Assembly: GCA_022457155.1 (NCBI GenBank)
Contig: JAJGOT010000752.1
Span: forward strand, 67,501 to 131,500
Source of the DNA: Cladopsammia gracilis
Taxonomy: Eukaryota > Cnidaria > Anthozoa > Scleractinia > Dendrophylliidae
DNA: 64,000 bases
Reading direction: 5' to 3'
The notes beneath the pieces were generated by a model. The model was not told where the DNA came from and ran no database searches. It was given only the letters and a program-made list of their open reading frames with translations. A program made the position numbers and the translations under genes. Shown piece after piece: positions 10,581-22,580 of this stretch (positions within the stretch are counted from its first letter, which is position 1; the number at the start of each line of letters is the position of its first letter).

Positions 10581-11800
10581 TATTGCAAAAATCTCTTAAA
10601 TACATGGAAGAAAAATGCAGTAATAGCCCTTCTTCTGAGAATATAGAACAACTGGAAATCCTTAAAATGAAATATGATATTGTTTATGAAGAAGTAGCAA
10701 TGGGTGCAATTATTCGATCGAAGGCATTTTGGTATGAAAAGGGAGAAAAAAGCAATAAATATTTTTTAAATCTTGAATCTCATCGAAAGGCTAAATCTTC
10801 AATTCGTAAGGTCTTTAATAATGAAGGTGTTGCAGTCACAGATCCCAAAAAGATTTTGGGGGTTATTGAGGGTTTTTATTCTAATCTTTACAAAAAGGAT
10901 GATCTTGAGCCGTCTGAAATCTTGATAAATTCTTTTTTGGAAAATCCGCTTATGCCTAGACTCTCTCCTGATAATGTTAAAGTATGCGAAGGTAAATTAA
11001 CAATGGATGAATGTGTTAGGAGTCTCAAATCTTTTGAATCCAACAAATCTCCAGGTAATGATGGATTAACTGCGGAATTTTATAAGTGTTTTTGGAATAC
11101 TGTTGGGGGACTACTAGTAGCCAGCCTCAATGATTCCTATGACTTCGGTGAATTATCAAATACACAAAAGCAGGCCATCATAACATTATTAGAGAAAAAA
11201 GATAAGGATAAAAGAGATATTTCTAACTGGAGACCAATTTCTCTGATTAATGTTGATGTTAAAATAGGATCAAAGGTGATTGCTAAAAGACTCGAATCTG
11301 TCCTTCCTAGTATTATACATTTCAACCAATGTGCCTATGTTAATAGGCACATTAACATCAACGGAAGATTGATTGCCATAGATTTTAGAAAGGCATTTGA
11401 TTCAGTGAGTAGAGAATTTCTATTCCGCACTCTAGCGGCCGTTCGCTTCGGCCCTTCATTTATTCGATGGATTCATACTTTTTATAATAATATTTCTAGT
11501 TGTGTGTTAAATAATGGCTTCGCAACTGCACATTTTGATATCCAGCGTGGTGTTAGGCAGGGAGATCCTCTTTCTCCGTATCTCTTTATTATTGTGTTAG
11601 AGACTTTGGCTTCAACGATACGGTCCAACAATAACATTCGAGGTATCATGGTTGAAGATGAAGAAATCAAATTAGGGCTGTTCGCTGATGATTTGACTGC
11701 TTTTTTGCCGCCAAATCGTTACCACACTCCGTTTAGGGACATAAAGATAAAGAAATTCGTAAGGATTTTAAGCGTGTATTTCACCAATAATCGTACTTAA
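10577..11800 (+). pseudogene. LINE ORF2, reverse transcriptase domain
   Basis: The frame is open for 407 codons but overlaps the endonuclease frame, so a shift separates them. RT landmarks are SNWRPISLINVD, the motif A segment AIDFRKAFDS, RGVRQGDPLSPYLF and the catalytic FADD near 11690. About 20 residues just before motif A are missing and replaced by an inverted 11-bp copy (see the hairpin at 11328-11353). After 11740 the frame is lost; decayed thumb-region coding continues to about 12090. Confidence 0.9.
11328..11353. repeat. 11-bp hairpin scar in LINE RT
   Basis: AATGTGCCTAT (11328-11338) is followed after four bases by ATAGGCACATT (11343-11353). It coincides with a local deletion of RT residues, again consistent with template switching. 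Confidence 0.7.
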
Positions 11801-12481
11801 TTTTGAAGAAATCACCAAACCATTAAAACGTCATTAAAGACAACTTAAAAATCTGGAGATGGAGGGATCTTACTATTATTGGTAAAATTCAAATCGTTAA
11901 AACATTCATCTGTATAGATAAGGAATTTGTAAACGAGGTAAACAAAATTATATTTGACTTTATATGGAAAGGCAAAGATAAAGTGAAACGTCATGCACTC
12001 ATTGGCGATATTGAAAATGGCGGACTAAAAGCTCCGCATCTGGATTCCATTATTAAAACTCAGAGCCGGAATACTTTGCTGCAAAAAGCTTGTGAGTGAT
12101 GATCAAAGTAATTTGAAAACTATTCTTCTACATTACCTCAAGCCGGTTGGTGGTAAATTTATCCTCTGTTGCAACTTTGACGTAAAAATGCTGCCCATTA
12201 AGCTTCCATCCTTTTATGAAGAATGTTTACACGATTTCTCGAAATGTTCGATGGCCAATAAAGTTAGTCCAGGCAATGTCGACGCGGTGGATATTTCAAA
12301 AATTGTTTTATGGAATAATAGATTTATTTCTATTGGAGGTAAATCTGTTTATAACAAAGGACTCATAGACAAACGAATTAGAAGGATTGGGGATCTTATT
12401 TCTAAAAACAATGAAATCATAACGAAGAGAATGCTAGTCTTAAATGTATCGCCTTTGGATGCATTTCAGCTCAAGCATGTT

Positions 12482-13160
12482 AAGGCATGGCTCGTCACTT
12501 GGTGTAGACCCCCCGCGAAGTAAATTCTTTTTTCCTTTGGAAGTAATGTATTTTAGCCCCAAGAGTCACCAAAAGTATACAACAAACTGGATTTAGCGTC
12601 CTTAAATAACTTAAGGTTTGATTATTGTGGTCACGTGTCTGATGACGTCATAATTTGGGCAAAAAGGAAACTTCAAATGGGGTAAGGATGGTTAACGTTA
12701 GCCAAGAGAAAATCATAAGCAATTGTTTGCCTCAATGCATAAATACTATCCCTGCCCGGAATGGACAATTTTTGTATTTTATTAACAAGATATTAAGAGA
12801 TAAAATATGTCACGTGACCTGTTTTACGAAATAACCCTTCAACTGTAAATCATAGTCAACCATCCCGGCCAGATTCATATAGGGGAGAAGCATACAAATA
12901 CATTAACAGTTCAATTTATATCCATTATATGCCATCTCGGCACCCCATTTTCAATTTTCTTTTTGTTTAGGAAAACAATCATAACAGGTCACGTGATGCA
13001 AATATGCGACATTTAAAGTAAACAATGGTTCAAGGTTAACAAGTTTTATCCTGCTGCTAAGTTTGAGCCTGTTCAGGTGAATAACTTTAAAGTTATGATC
13101 GTTTTCAGGTTTTATGCAAATTAGTCTCTGAGCCATGCCTTAACATGCTTGAGAGGTTAT
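12482..13160. mobile_element. ~680-bp inverted-repeat element inserted in LINE
   Basis: CTCAAGCATGTTAAGGCATG near 12471 is mirrored by GCCATGCCTTAACATGCTTG near 13133. Deleting this block restores continuity of the LINE protein. The symmetry extends into LINE sequence on the left, so the exact ends are unclear; TIRs AGGCATGGCTC with TA flanks are one reading. The interior is non-coding. Confidence 0.65.
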
Positions 13161-13641
13161 TTCACTAATTGATGCTCTCCCATATGAATGGCGTTATGCG
13201 TTAAAGAGGAGTGTATTTACTTCTCCTGTTCCTTTCAATCTAAATGAGCAGACACAGTTGTCCTTGTCTGGAAAAAATGTTTTACTAAGCAATGCTGATT
13301 CGAAAAGTATTTACAAAGAAATGCGGGACAGGGTCATCGTCCAACCCACCGCTCAAAAGAAATACATTGAACAATTTGAAAATGAAAGTTTAAACTGGAA
13401 AGAAATTTATAGCTTACCTTACCGAGTGGCTCTCGATACAAAATCGCGCGAGTTTCAATATAAACTGTTAAACAGATTTCTGGCCACAAATGCTTTTTTA
13501 TATAAAATTGGTATAGTTTCGTCACCTTTATGTTCTCTGTGTGATATGGCGAATGAATCCGCCGAACATATTTTTGTATCTTGCCAAAAAACCATGAAAT
13601 TTTGGGCTGAAGTTATTAAATGGTGTAGCGATCTGGGTGTA

Positions 13642-13782
13642 GAGTGATTTTACTTCATCTGTGAAATAGTTAGTAGAATAGTACGCACTATTAGACTATA
13701 ATTCCATTGTTTCCTTTTGTTTAATTTGGACTATCACACACTAATTGTTAGATAGTGTTTCACAGATGAAGTAAAATCACTC
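13642..13782. mobile_element. 141-bp mariner-type MITE inserted in LINE
   Basis: GAGTGATTTTACTTCATCTG and its perfect reverse complement form ~25-bp terminal repeats, flanked by TA at 13640-13641 and 13783-13784. TA is the Tc1/mariner target duplication. LINE coding resumes immediately after it. Confidence 0.88.
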
Positions 13783-14239
13783 TAGTAGTAAACAACCTTT
13801 CAGATAAGGATATATTATTTGGTATACAGGAATGTGAAGACAATCTTTTCATGAATCATATTTTGTTGGTTGGTAAACAGTATATCTATAATTGTAGACG
13901 CACCAAAACAATCCCTGATCTTAGAGTTTTCCTGGCAAGACTCAATAAGGTTTATCAAATAGAAACTATCATTGCCAAATCGCGAAACAAAATGTCCATT
14001 CACTTACGGAAATGGCGTAAATATTGTAACAACAGAAACTGATCATGAATGTCCACTGGTCGGCACTTGACATGCAATTGCTGTTATTGTTAAATGGATT
14101 ACTTTATATCGGTACTGTCTTTGTGAATGTAATGTGTGTATTGTGTGTGTGTGTGTGTTAATTGTAATCGAACTTTAATGAAATGGAATGAAATAAAAAG
14201 TTATTAAAATACCAAAAAAAAAAGTAAATACCTTGTAAC

Positions 14240-15590
14240 CAAACATTTTTCTTAATCTTGGTTGCAGACCCCTTTTATGAACTACATAAACAGTTTTCAA
14301 ACACTGTAACGGTTACTTTTGAAAATGTTTGTTGCTTAGCATATATACGAAAGGTCAAGTTTATTATAAAAATGCGTTGGTTTTCCATGTTCATCGCCGC
14401 TGTTTATGCTTTATTTATTTTTTACTATACATGTACCTCCCTTTATAACCAAATGCCTCCGCAAATCTGGAATAGACTGCAAAACAAGTAGCTATGTTTT
14501 CCTAAAGGATCGCGAAGACCTGAAAGCGCTGATGCTCGCGTGTGAGCCTAGCGCGCACCCTGCGCGAATTTTGCGAACCGCGGCAACCGACGCGACGTTT
14601 TGCGAAACCAAAATTGCTGCCAAACACTAAATAAACTTGAAAATTCAGCGTGCGCTTTCCCGCCAAAAATACGAGGCACTGCTGGCTACGGGCACTTACT
14701 CACGCTTACTCTTTAAACTCGCTCCAGCGGTCAATGTCAAAGTTTTTCATACAAGTAGCATGTTTCCGGCGTTTATATAGTGGGGATAAAAAGAGTTCTA
14801 GCCTGCGAGCAGACATATCTCCTTGGGTATCTCTTATTTTCTTCCTTTGTCGTGAACTTGAAGGAAAATAGGAGTCGTCTGTGCGCAGGTTATGGAAAGG
14901 CGACGGGCGAAGACAAAACTATTGCGAGTGCTTACATAACACAGGCTGTGAAGTGCTGATACAACGTGTATCGAAGCCCGAATTGTAGGCTTTTATTGTC
15001 ATAAGGTGGGCTACGTGTATCACGGCGCGCCGGATACTCGAGAGAAAACGTCGTACATCCTCTAGCCTCCTGCGTACTCTGCCGCGGCGTTCGAACGTAC
15101 TCAACGTCGAATTATCTAAAAAGTATGATCTACCAGAAATATTGCAGTCTAGATCATCAGAAAAGAGGTTTTATTTCAGTTTCTCGGGTTCTACAAACTG
15201 GCGACAACGACAACGACAACGCGACAACGAGGCGCAACACGCAGCTCAAACAATGACTCAAGAAGAAATTCAGCCAAGTGGGTTTGAAAGACAGCTGCTT
15301 TCTCTGTCAGTTTTTGGCGAATTGTCGCCGTTTATAATCAGATATTACATTTGTCATTGGCATAACATGCACGGGGCGCTGGTCAAAGCTCAAACGTTTG
15401 AAGCAGAACTTGGGACGGTTGTGGATTCGAGAACTTCAGGGATCTGTTACACGTGTTACACGAAAGAAACCGATAAAGTAGGATCGAAACCGTGGACAGC
15501 TGTTTCGTTGTTATTGCAACTCTTCAGCATGGTGTAGCGAACTAAATGACGCCAGCGCAAGAATGCCAGCGCAGATAGATTACACAATGA
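14240..15590. other. No gene recognised; one unassigned ORF at 15142-15537
   Basis: The 131-codon plus-strand frame at 15142-15537 has a short RQRQRQR run and no recognisable domain. The rest has short shadows only. A GC-richer patch at 14515-14590 has no open frame of note. Confidence 0.3.
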
Positions 15591-15591
15591 C

Positions 15592-15900
15592 CCGTTCAGC
15601 ATACACCAAATTGAAGAAACTTTGTCGGGTGAAAAGCATAAACCATGAACGATGCGACCCAAAGGTTTACTGGGAAATTGGGTAAATTAACCTTCGTCTC
15701 TAACAGCATACACCTTATATCAACACAAGATGCATGAATCATGCTCTAAAATGTCTCAAGCAAAGAAAACATCTTGATTATCGAGAAATATAATATTACA
15801 CAGCTTGCCAATGCTGCCTACCCATAATCTCATTCGGTCTCATCGTTCATGGTTTATGCTTTTCACGGGTCAACGTTTCTTCAATTCCGTGCTATGTACT
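15592..15900. mobile_element. Inverted-repeat element with ~60-bp imperfect arms
   Basis: Bases about 15592-15657, ending in AAAGCATAAACCATGAACGA, are mirrored imperfectly by about 15840-15900, starting CATCGTTCATGGTTTATGCT. The spacer is about 185 bp and non-coding. Confidence 0.65.
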
Positions 15901-16026
15901 CACTTGTCACACGAATCACGCGTTTCCACATCATGACGTGTTTCGCATGTTAAGCATTTAGACATTTCTCATAGCAATTATACTTGTAGACACACTGATG
16001 AAAATGGTTTACCAAACGAAACGAAA

Positions 16027-16028
16027 AA

Positions 16029-16062
<34 letters not shown>
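16027..16062. repeat. (ATCA)n microsatellite
   Basis: About nine tandem ATCA/TCAA units. The sequence just before it (15991-16020) reads CTGATGA...CGAAACG, reminiscent of a Penelope-like terminal motif, but no paired stem II flush with the core could be drawn. Confidence 0.9.
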
Positions 16063-19000
16063 CTTTATTTAGTATTTATTTAATAGAGCCTAATCTCAGG
16101 TTACACTAAGTGATTGACAATTCCATACCTCAGCCAAACTGAAACCTCGCGAGGAGTCCGCGCGTGAAAAAGCGCAACCGGGACCAAGTCGACCAAGCCT
16201 GGAACTAAGGAGCGGGAGTTGGGAAGTAACATCGAATTCAAAGATGGCGCGCTGGTGGCGTGGTTCTGTTTGTCATGTTTCGTCCATTTTCGAAGGTTTG
16301 TAGTGATTAATTTGTATGGTTTTCAACGTAAATTATTTGAGTTTTAGGAACTATTTTTTTTAATGTTAAAAAAGTGGCAAATGCATTTGTTTTCTTTCCG
16401 TTTAGAATTCAGTCTTGACGCTGTGGATCGCTGTGCTCTGAAGATGTTTAAGCTTATACTGTAAGCTTAAGCTTATTTCAAAACATGGTAAGCTTAACTT
16501 AAGTCTTAAATTTATGTGTGTTAACAATAGCAAATAGGTCATTTGCGTATGGTTGAGTTTCCCATTCTATCCATTGTAAACCATTCTGTTAATTTTGAGG
16601 TGACAAACTCTGTGGTGAAGTGAAAGTTTAACATTGTAACCGAAGAACAAGATCGGGCTGACAGCTCCCAATATTAAATGTTTCCTTGAAAAGTTATTTA
16701 ATTATTACCATTCTTATTCTCTTACGGAAACTTGTTTGTTTGTTGGGGGCTGGAGAAAGATTTTGTTTTGGGCAAGGTGATTAACGAATTAAGATGGACG
16801 AACTCCCCGGTTATATCCAATCAGAAGCTCATAACAGAGAAGCGATTAACTGGTTTCCGATGCTGGGGATTTTTAGAAAACGCGGGGAACCAATCAGAAT
16901 TTATTTCTTAATATGGAGTTGTAAAAGAAGCCTACTTCCATGCGAAATGCGCGCTCCCACAACACTTGCAGGAAAAGCTTGTTTCATACAAGCTACTACA
17001 AAGGTCAATAATTGCACTTTGCAGTTCTAAGACTCGACCAAAATTTCAATTTTATACTATTCAAACGGCCATTAACTCCGTTTGGAGAAAAGAAGGCTGA
17101 TTATGCCGAACTGGAGGAAGCGGAGAAAAGGAGAAATTGTATCAACCGTGGAAAAACTTACCGGAAGAGCGAAAAAAATCCTGTTTAGATTGATTACGAT
17201 CTCAGGTTTTATTATCCATGGTTTAACTTAATACTCCACAGTGATTTGTGTCTACAGCAAGATGCCAGCAATCAAAATCAGTTAATGAATGAAATATGGT
17301 GGAATGATAAAAACACAAAGTTCAAAACTTTAGGACACCTGCATCAAAGAAAGATGGAAATGAAATAAAAATGCAAACAACATGTAGAGTTCTCCAAATG
17401 ACTTTTATTTAAAAACAAGGACAAATAGACCCAAATACAATTAACTTGTACGTATTTTCAAATCTTCAACAGCCAGTTTATCACAGTTAAAATTACTCAT
17501 AACAAATCGTAACTCGAAACAGAAGCTCATGATAACTTCTGCTCGAAAACAAAGCTTAAGCTTAACGATAAGAAAACTTTGAAATTCCTGAAGACAACGG
17601 CAATTTAGTTTTGTCGAGATGATGAAAACGCACTCCGTGAGTTCAGAACCTAAGCGATGCCACATTTACAAACAAAAAATTAACACAACTCAGTTTTAAA
17701 AATGGTAAGCTTACGGTAAAGTATTTCTCAAGATACAAATCATCAGAACTTTCTCTTACGAAATCATAAATTTGGAAAACAAGTAGGCTCGAGAGCTAAA
17801 TAAACATGTTTGGAACTAACTGATTTGGTATGCTCATTTCCTCTCAAAAATCGCATTGAAAAACAATTTTAGTATTATATAATTTATAAAGGAAAACCAC
17901 GGTAAGGATGGGTTGACAAAGTCGGTGAAAGTTTTAAAAAGTGTTGGCTGTTTAAAATACAGCGAAATGAATTTTTATAAGACTTAATATTTATAAACAC
18001 CGCGCCGCCATTAAAAATCTTTACGACAGGTTTTATTCCAACCGATTTGGGAAAAAACCCTAAGCTCAAGTCAGACATGAAATATTGTATGTTTGAGCGA
18101 TAAATTATAAGCGAAAAGGAGAGTAAAAACACTTTCAAAATAAAACAGAAAAACACATGACATTGCGTACTGAATCATGAGAATTTGCTTCGCCTCTTCC
18201 ATATGCTTCAATCTCTTTGTGAAGTTAAAAACAATACATATTTCGTTACTACCATAAAAACCTGACTTAAACAATCTTTCTAATTTCAAACTACATTTGA
18301 ATAAGTAAAATACATTACCATATTGCACATGAAATTCTTTAAAGAGCCATTTTAGTGGTGATTTGGTAGAGATGAAACAAGGCTTGAAAAAACCTGAGTT
18401 GTCCATATTTTGCGGTGTTGAGCTTTTCGTCGTTCCTTACTCCGTCGATAAATCGATATCAATTGATAAAGTTAGCTAATTGATTGGTATCGATCAATAA
18501 TCGATAGTCCTACAAAAATCGTTCATCGATTGCTATCGATTGGATCTTTGCGATTGAATTTCCTGTTACACATGTGCTTGATTTCCTAGTCACCCGTGAA
18601 CTGCCATAAACTGGGCATAAACCCTTAATAAATGGTGGATGCGTAGAAAATGTCTGGGGCAGGTAAAAAAGAAGTTCAACTCTCTGTAACATGTGTCGTG
18701 AAAGGATACCACCAACTGCCATTTTTCAGTGAATTTTGGCAAGCTTTTTACTGCTTGTAAGAAGGGGGAACGTTGAAGTGCATTTAAATTTGCGAAGGAT
18801 CGTGTCCAACTTTGCCACATTCAATCGGAGCTTGTGAATCCTCTTTGGACACTACACACAAATATATATATATATGTAAGTGAAACTAGAAAGCCGATGA
18901 AAACAATCTCAGAATATGATTAACATAATTTATTTGTTACCTCTGCATTCTGTTCTGGACACTTGCAGCATGAAATCCTCCTTTCAATTTGAGAGATAAA

Positions 19001-19730
19001 CTGCCAAGATCAAAAGGTAAATATCATCAAAGAGAACAAATTCATAACTGTGATCTAAAGGCGCAATTTGGAGTCGTGTAGGTCTGTCAACCCCATTTAT
19101 AACTATGATAACTATTCAGAACATACTGCAGAATCGAAAAGTAAAACTCAAACTGAAATGGCCAAAAATATTGCCTATTATTATGATGAAAGAAAGGAAT
19201 GTCTTTTTTACCTTTTGCTTCATGTTCTATCTCTTTTAGATATAGTTGGTGCCTTTGTAGAACGCCTTTATAGAATATATATGAGGGGCTGAGAATACCG
19301 TAACACTATGCTAAGTGACTTTTTGGGTTTTTTTTTTCATTTTGCTTAAAAATGTTTAATTTCTCGTGTACAGGCTTGTTTTCCTGTGGTAAACATTGCC
19401 GAATTGTTGAATTGGCACTTATGTTAAGGAATTTGACAAATTTTACATGTACCTGCAAAAAAGCCATGTTTAAGGCCCGCCTAGTGATGGAAGGACATTA
19501 TGAAGTCCGGAAATCATTAAGTCACTGGCACCTCTCAAAGAAAAGAGTCGTGTCCTTGTTGTACTATGAGTCCAAAGTGCTTTTGAGTGCTCAAGGTGAA
19601 TTGGGCCTTGGTGGACAAGACGATACGGCGGAAAAGTCTGGAATCATTTCGGATCAGAAAAGGGGCAGCGTTGTGAGTTGTGGCCCATTTGCCATCCCGT
19701 GCTGTGGTCGAAATGTCCGATATCTGAAGT
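16063..19730. other. Low-gene region; possible promoter near 16200-16260
   Basis: No protein family is recognisable in 3.7 kb. Near 16241-16256 AAAGATGGCGCGC combines a YY1-type AAGATGGCG with a possible start codon, followed by about 19 codons and a weak donor-like AAGGTTTGT; this is a candidate first exon only. Repeated AAGCTTA palindromes lie at 16445-16505. Near 18445-18500 imperfect mirrored ATCGATTG/CAATCGAT-type segments form a small hairpin repeat. Minus-strand frames around 17.9-18.8 kb look like shadows. Confidence 0.3.
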
Positions 19731-19740
19731 GCTTCCAGAT
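19352..19740 (+). other. Unrecognised open frame interrupted by LINE insertion
   Basis: An approximately 130-codon frame with several cysteines (FSCGKHC, CTCKK, CGPFAIPCCG) runs up to the LINE at 19745. After the LINE and its duplicated target the frame would stop within a few codons (NILQ then stop near 25876). The family is not recognised; it may be a 3' exon (a CAG acceptor-like site lies near 19371) or chance. Confidence 0.25.
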
Positions 19741-19902
19741 TTATTTATTTATTTTTTATTTATTTTTTTTTTTAACAAACATCTTTATTCAACATTAAAC
19801 AAAACTGATTACAATATGACATAAAAAACATAAAAAAAGAATAAATAAGAGAGAAAATACTAACTAAAAGATATAGAGGTCTAGGGATAAGTTGAGAAGA
19901 AA

Positions 19903-21706
19903 TTAGATTAGATTCTCAATTCTCCATTGTGTTTGTAACTTAGTTATAAATTGTGAGCAGATTGGGCGTATTTCAGTAATTTTGCAAGAATATAGATACT
20001 TTTTAACGAGAAGGACCAGAAGATCTAGTTGGCGACATATGCAATGGTGTAACGAGGGGGGAAGTATGTAATCTTGAAGTACAATTTGCTCATTCGAAAA
20101 ATTTATTTGTGTTTTGTGTAATTTGTTGAACCACGATAAAATGTTTTGGTAAAATTCAGTATTAATGGGACACTCCAAGAAGGTATGCTCTAATGAGTCA
20201 GTATTCTGGCATTGAAAGCACTTATTATCATTTTTTATTTTAAATCTCACAAGTTCCTTATTCGTAACTAATATACGATGTAACAGCTTAAAAGCAAATT
20301 CTCTTAGTTTATTATCTATAGTCATTTTATAGATGTTTTCAAATGTCTTGTTCCAATTTTGAGAAAAATTGGGAAGGTGTTTGGACCAGGTCTTGACGGC
20401 AGTAGGTTCAGTTTTAAGATTTTCTTGGAATAACTTATAAAAGTCTTTGCAACGTAATTTAGTTAATATAAGTGATTTTTTTTCGGATAGATGGAATATA
20501 TCAAATTCATCAATAATATCTTTATTTATAGTAGTTTTATTTTTTGCTTTATTTTTTAAGTAGTCAGGGGTTGCGGCAATGAGTTGAAAATAGTGTATGA
20601 AATTTAGATGCAGATTATATTTAGACTGGAGTTGTTCAAGAGATAAAAACTTTCCGTTTTCATCCAGTAAGTCTTGCACAAAATATATTTGTGTTTCAAA
20701 AAGTTGTCTCCAGAAGATCGTCTTATTCTCTATTGTTATCTCTTTGTTGTTCCAGATTATAAATTCACTTTCATAAACATCAGGATAATTATCACGCAAT
20801 TCTTTGAAAAAGTCCAACATTTCACGGTAGAACAGTGGGAGGTTATTGTCTAAGTATTTAGAGTCATAGTTGCATTTTAGTATAAAAGATAATCCTCCGT
20901 ATTTATTGAAAAACGCATTCGGGATTGCTTGCCAAGACTCGTTAGAGCTATTTAATAATCTGCCCAACCAACATAAACGTAGGGATTTAACTACTGTTCT
21001 AAAATTTGGGAGATTTAACCCACCGCACGAGAGGGGTTGGAGAATAACTGATCGTTTTACTTTGTCCATTTTGTTCTTCCATAGGAATTTAAAGATTTTT
21101 TCTTGGGTTGTTTTAATAACTGTGTCTGGAACACAGAGCATGGATGCAACATAGACCAATTTGGATATGCCTAGCGCTTTAACTAACATCGTGCGGCCAA
21201 ACATAGTTAAATCTCGCGTTTGCCACATGTTAAGCCTAACATCCATCTTGTGGATTTTGACAAAGAAATTTAAATTGTTGTTTTTATCCTGATTGTAAGA
21301 TACGTTCGCACCTAAAGTTTTAATTGGTTCTTGAGAGAAATGGAAATTCAGGGGTTTAGTTTTATTTTCTTTGGCTGAGCCAATCCACATTGCTTTAGTT
21401 TTCTTTTTGTTTAATTTAAGGCCAGAAATATCACGAAAATCGCTTAGAACTTTCATGTTTTCCTTTAGAGCATTATTTTACATCTTTACAAATCAAGGTG
21501 GTGTCGTCTGCAAATTGACTTATTTTGGCTTCTACGGATCGCGGGAGCTCTATTCCTCTGCAACTTGAAGATTGTCTTATTTTTTCAGCTAAAATCTCCA
21601 CAGCTAAAACAAATAGGAGAGGACTTAAAGAACACCCCTGTCGTACACCTCTTGAAATTTTAAAGAAATTGTTCATAAAGCCACCATTTATTACGCCACT
21701 TTCTAC
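19903..21706 (-). pseudogene. LINE ORF2 second part: RT C-terminal half and zinc motif
   Basis: Resumes after the insertion at 21706. RGVRQGCSLSPLLF and the catalytic FADD lie in the frame at 21473-21676; a 1-nt shift near 21470 moves reading to the 517-codon frame 19903-21456, which covers the RT thumb and long C-terminal region. CFQC-x(7)-H-x4-C near 20170-20220 is the LINE C-terminal zinc motif. Apart from the shift and the insertion it is well preserved. Confidence 0.9.
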
Positions 21707-22580
21707 GTATAGTTTAAAAAACGAGCAGTAGTGTATTATCAGGTTTAAAAACTCGAGGCGAAGCCGAGAGTTTTTACACCTGATAATACACGTGCTGCGA
21801 GTTTTTTGAACGGCTTCAAAAACATTCTTTCAAAAGCGTGTCCCTTCGGAATTAAAACAATTGCGCTTTTGTGCAAAGAGGAAATTAGCATACGAGAAAA
21901 ACAAGTAGACTAGACTGATTAGCATACAACACATGTGCCACGTCTTCGACGAAGTGACCATTGCTTCCCGGCTCCTGTCGAAAGTTTTGGGATTTTATAA
22001 GGAAAACATCTACTGAAAAATGCTATACTAAAGTTGTCAGGTACAGTAAATAAAACGGCTGACAATTTTTTTTTTCAGAAGTAGAGAACGAGTAGAAATA
22101 AGCAGCTTGCATCTGCGAACCAGTCGCTTACCTGGCAATTTACACGAGGGCGCTGGTGTCATTCAAATAACGGCTCACTTGTTAAACTGTTGTTGGTTAT
22201 TTATTTTGATGGGAAGATTCCAAATAGAATGGCGAAATACCAGATTTCGTAAAACAGTACTGCACAAAAATATTAAAGTCACCATTTGTTACACTAAGAA
22301 TCCTGAACAATTACTACCTATATCAGTAATCTTTATATAAAGATTACGTGTGATCTTAATATAAATATCACGGTCATTTTAAAATCATTCTCATTAAAAA
22401 TTCAGCGATAATTGCATTGTTTGCCCATTCAGCCCCGAACTCCCCTGTGACTGAAATCAAAGCCGCCACCAGGCTTTTCATAATGACCGTAGATTACCAG
22501 GTATAAAGGTTCATACACGTGATCGATTTGCGTCGTGTGATTGGCTTATATGCTCATGAATTATTAATGAGTTTTTGAAA
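21707..22580. mobile_element. ~874-bp element inserted in LINE ORF2
   Basis: The LINE protein runs into this block from the right (ILYND) and resumes on the left (VESGVINGGF), so the block is foreign. Its ends show weak inverted similarity (TTTAAAAAAC left, GTTTTTGAAA right). A strong internal hairpin lies at 21731-21793 (GTGTATTATCAGG... and ...CCTGATAATACAC). No coding capacity; superfamily unknown. Confidence 0.65.

Larger units (their letters stand above)
12092..14042 (+). pseudogene. LINE ORF2 C-terminal region, split by two insertions
   Basis: Segments at 12092-12481, about 13165-13641 and 13785-14042 read as one C-terminal LINE sequence once the two inserted elements are ignored: LKHV at 12476-12481 joins IDALPYEW at about 13168, and the sequence around 13640 resumes at 13785. 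The middle piece carries CSLC-x(7)-H-x4-C, the LINE C-terminal zinc motif, near 13530-13575. No catalytic function survives. Confidence 0.85.
9265..14221 (+). mobile_element. L1/Tx1-type LINE, 4.96 kb, with 18-bp target-site duplication
   Basis: AAGTAAATACCTTGTAAC occurs at 9247-9264 and again at 14222-14239, exactly bracketing the element, and the 3' end is a poly-A run. It holds endonuclease, reverse transcriptase and C-terminal regions but no ORF1, so it is probably 5'-truncated. Two younger elements (12482-13160 and 13642-13782) are inserted in its coding region, and a small template-switch scar lies at 11328-11353. The coding sequence is frameshifted several times. Confidence 0.93.

Noticed and set aside
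15991..16020. Third hammerhead/Penelope motif CTGATGA...CGAAACG
   Set aside because: No flush stem II or stem I could be paired.
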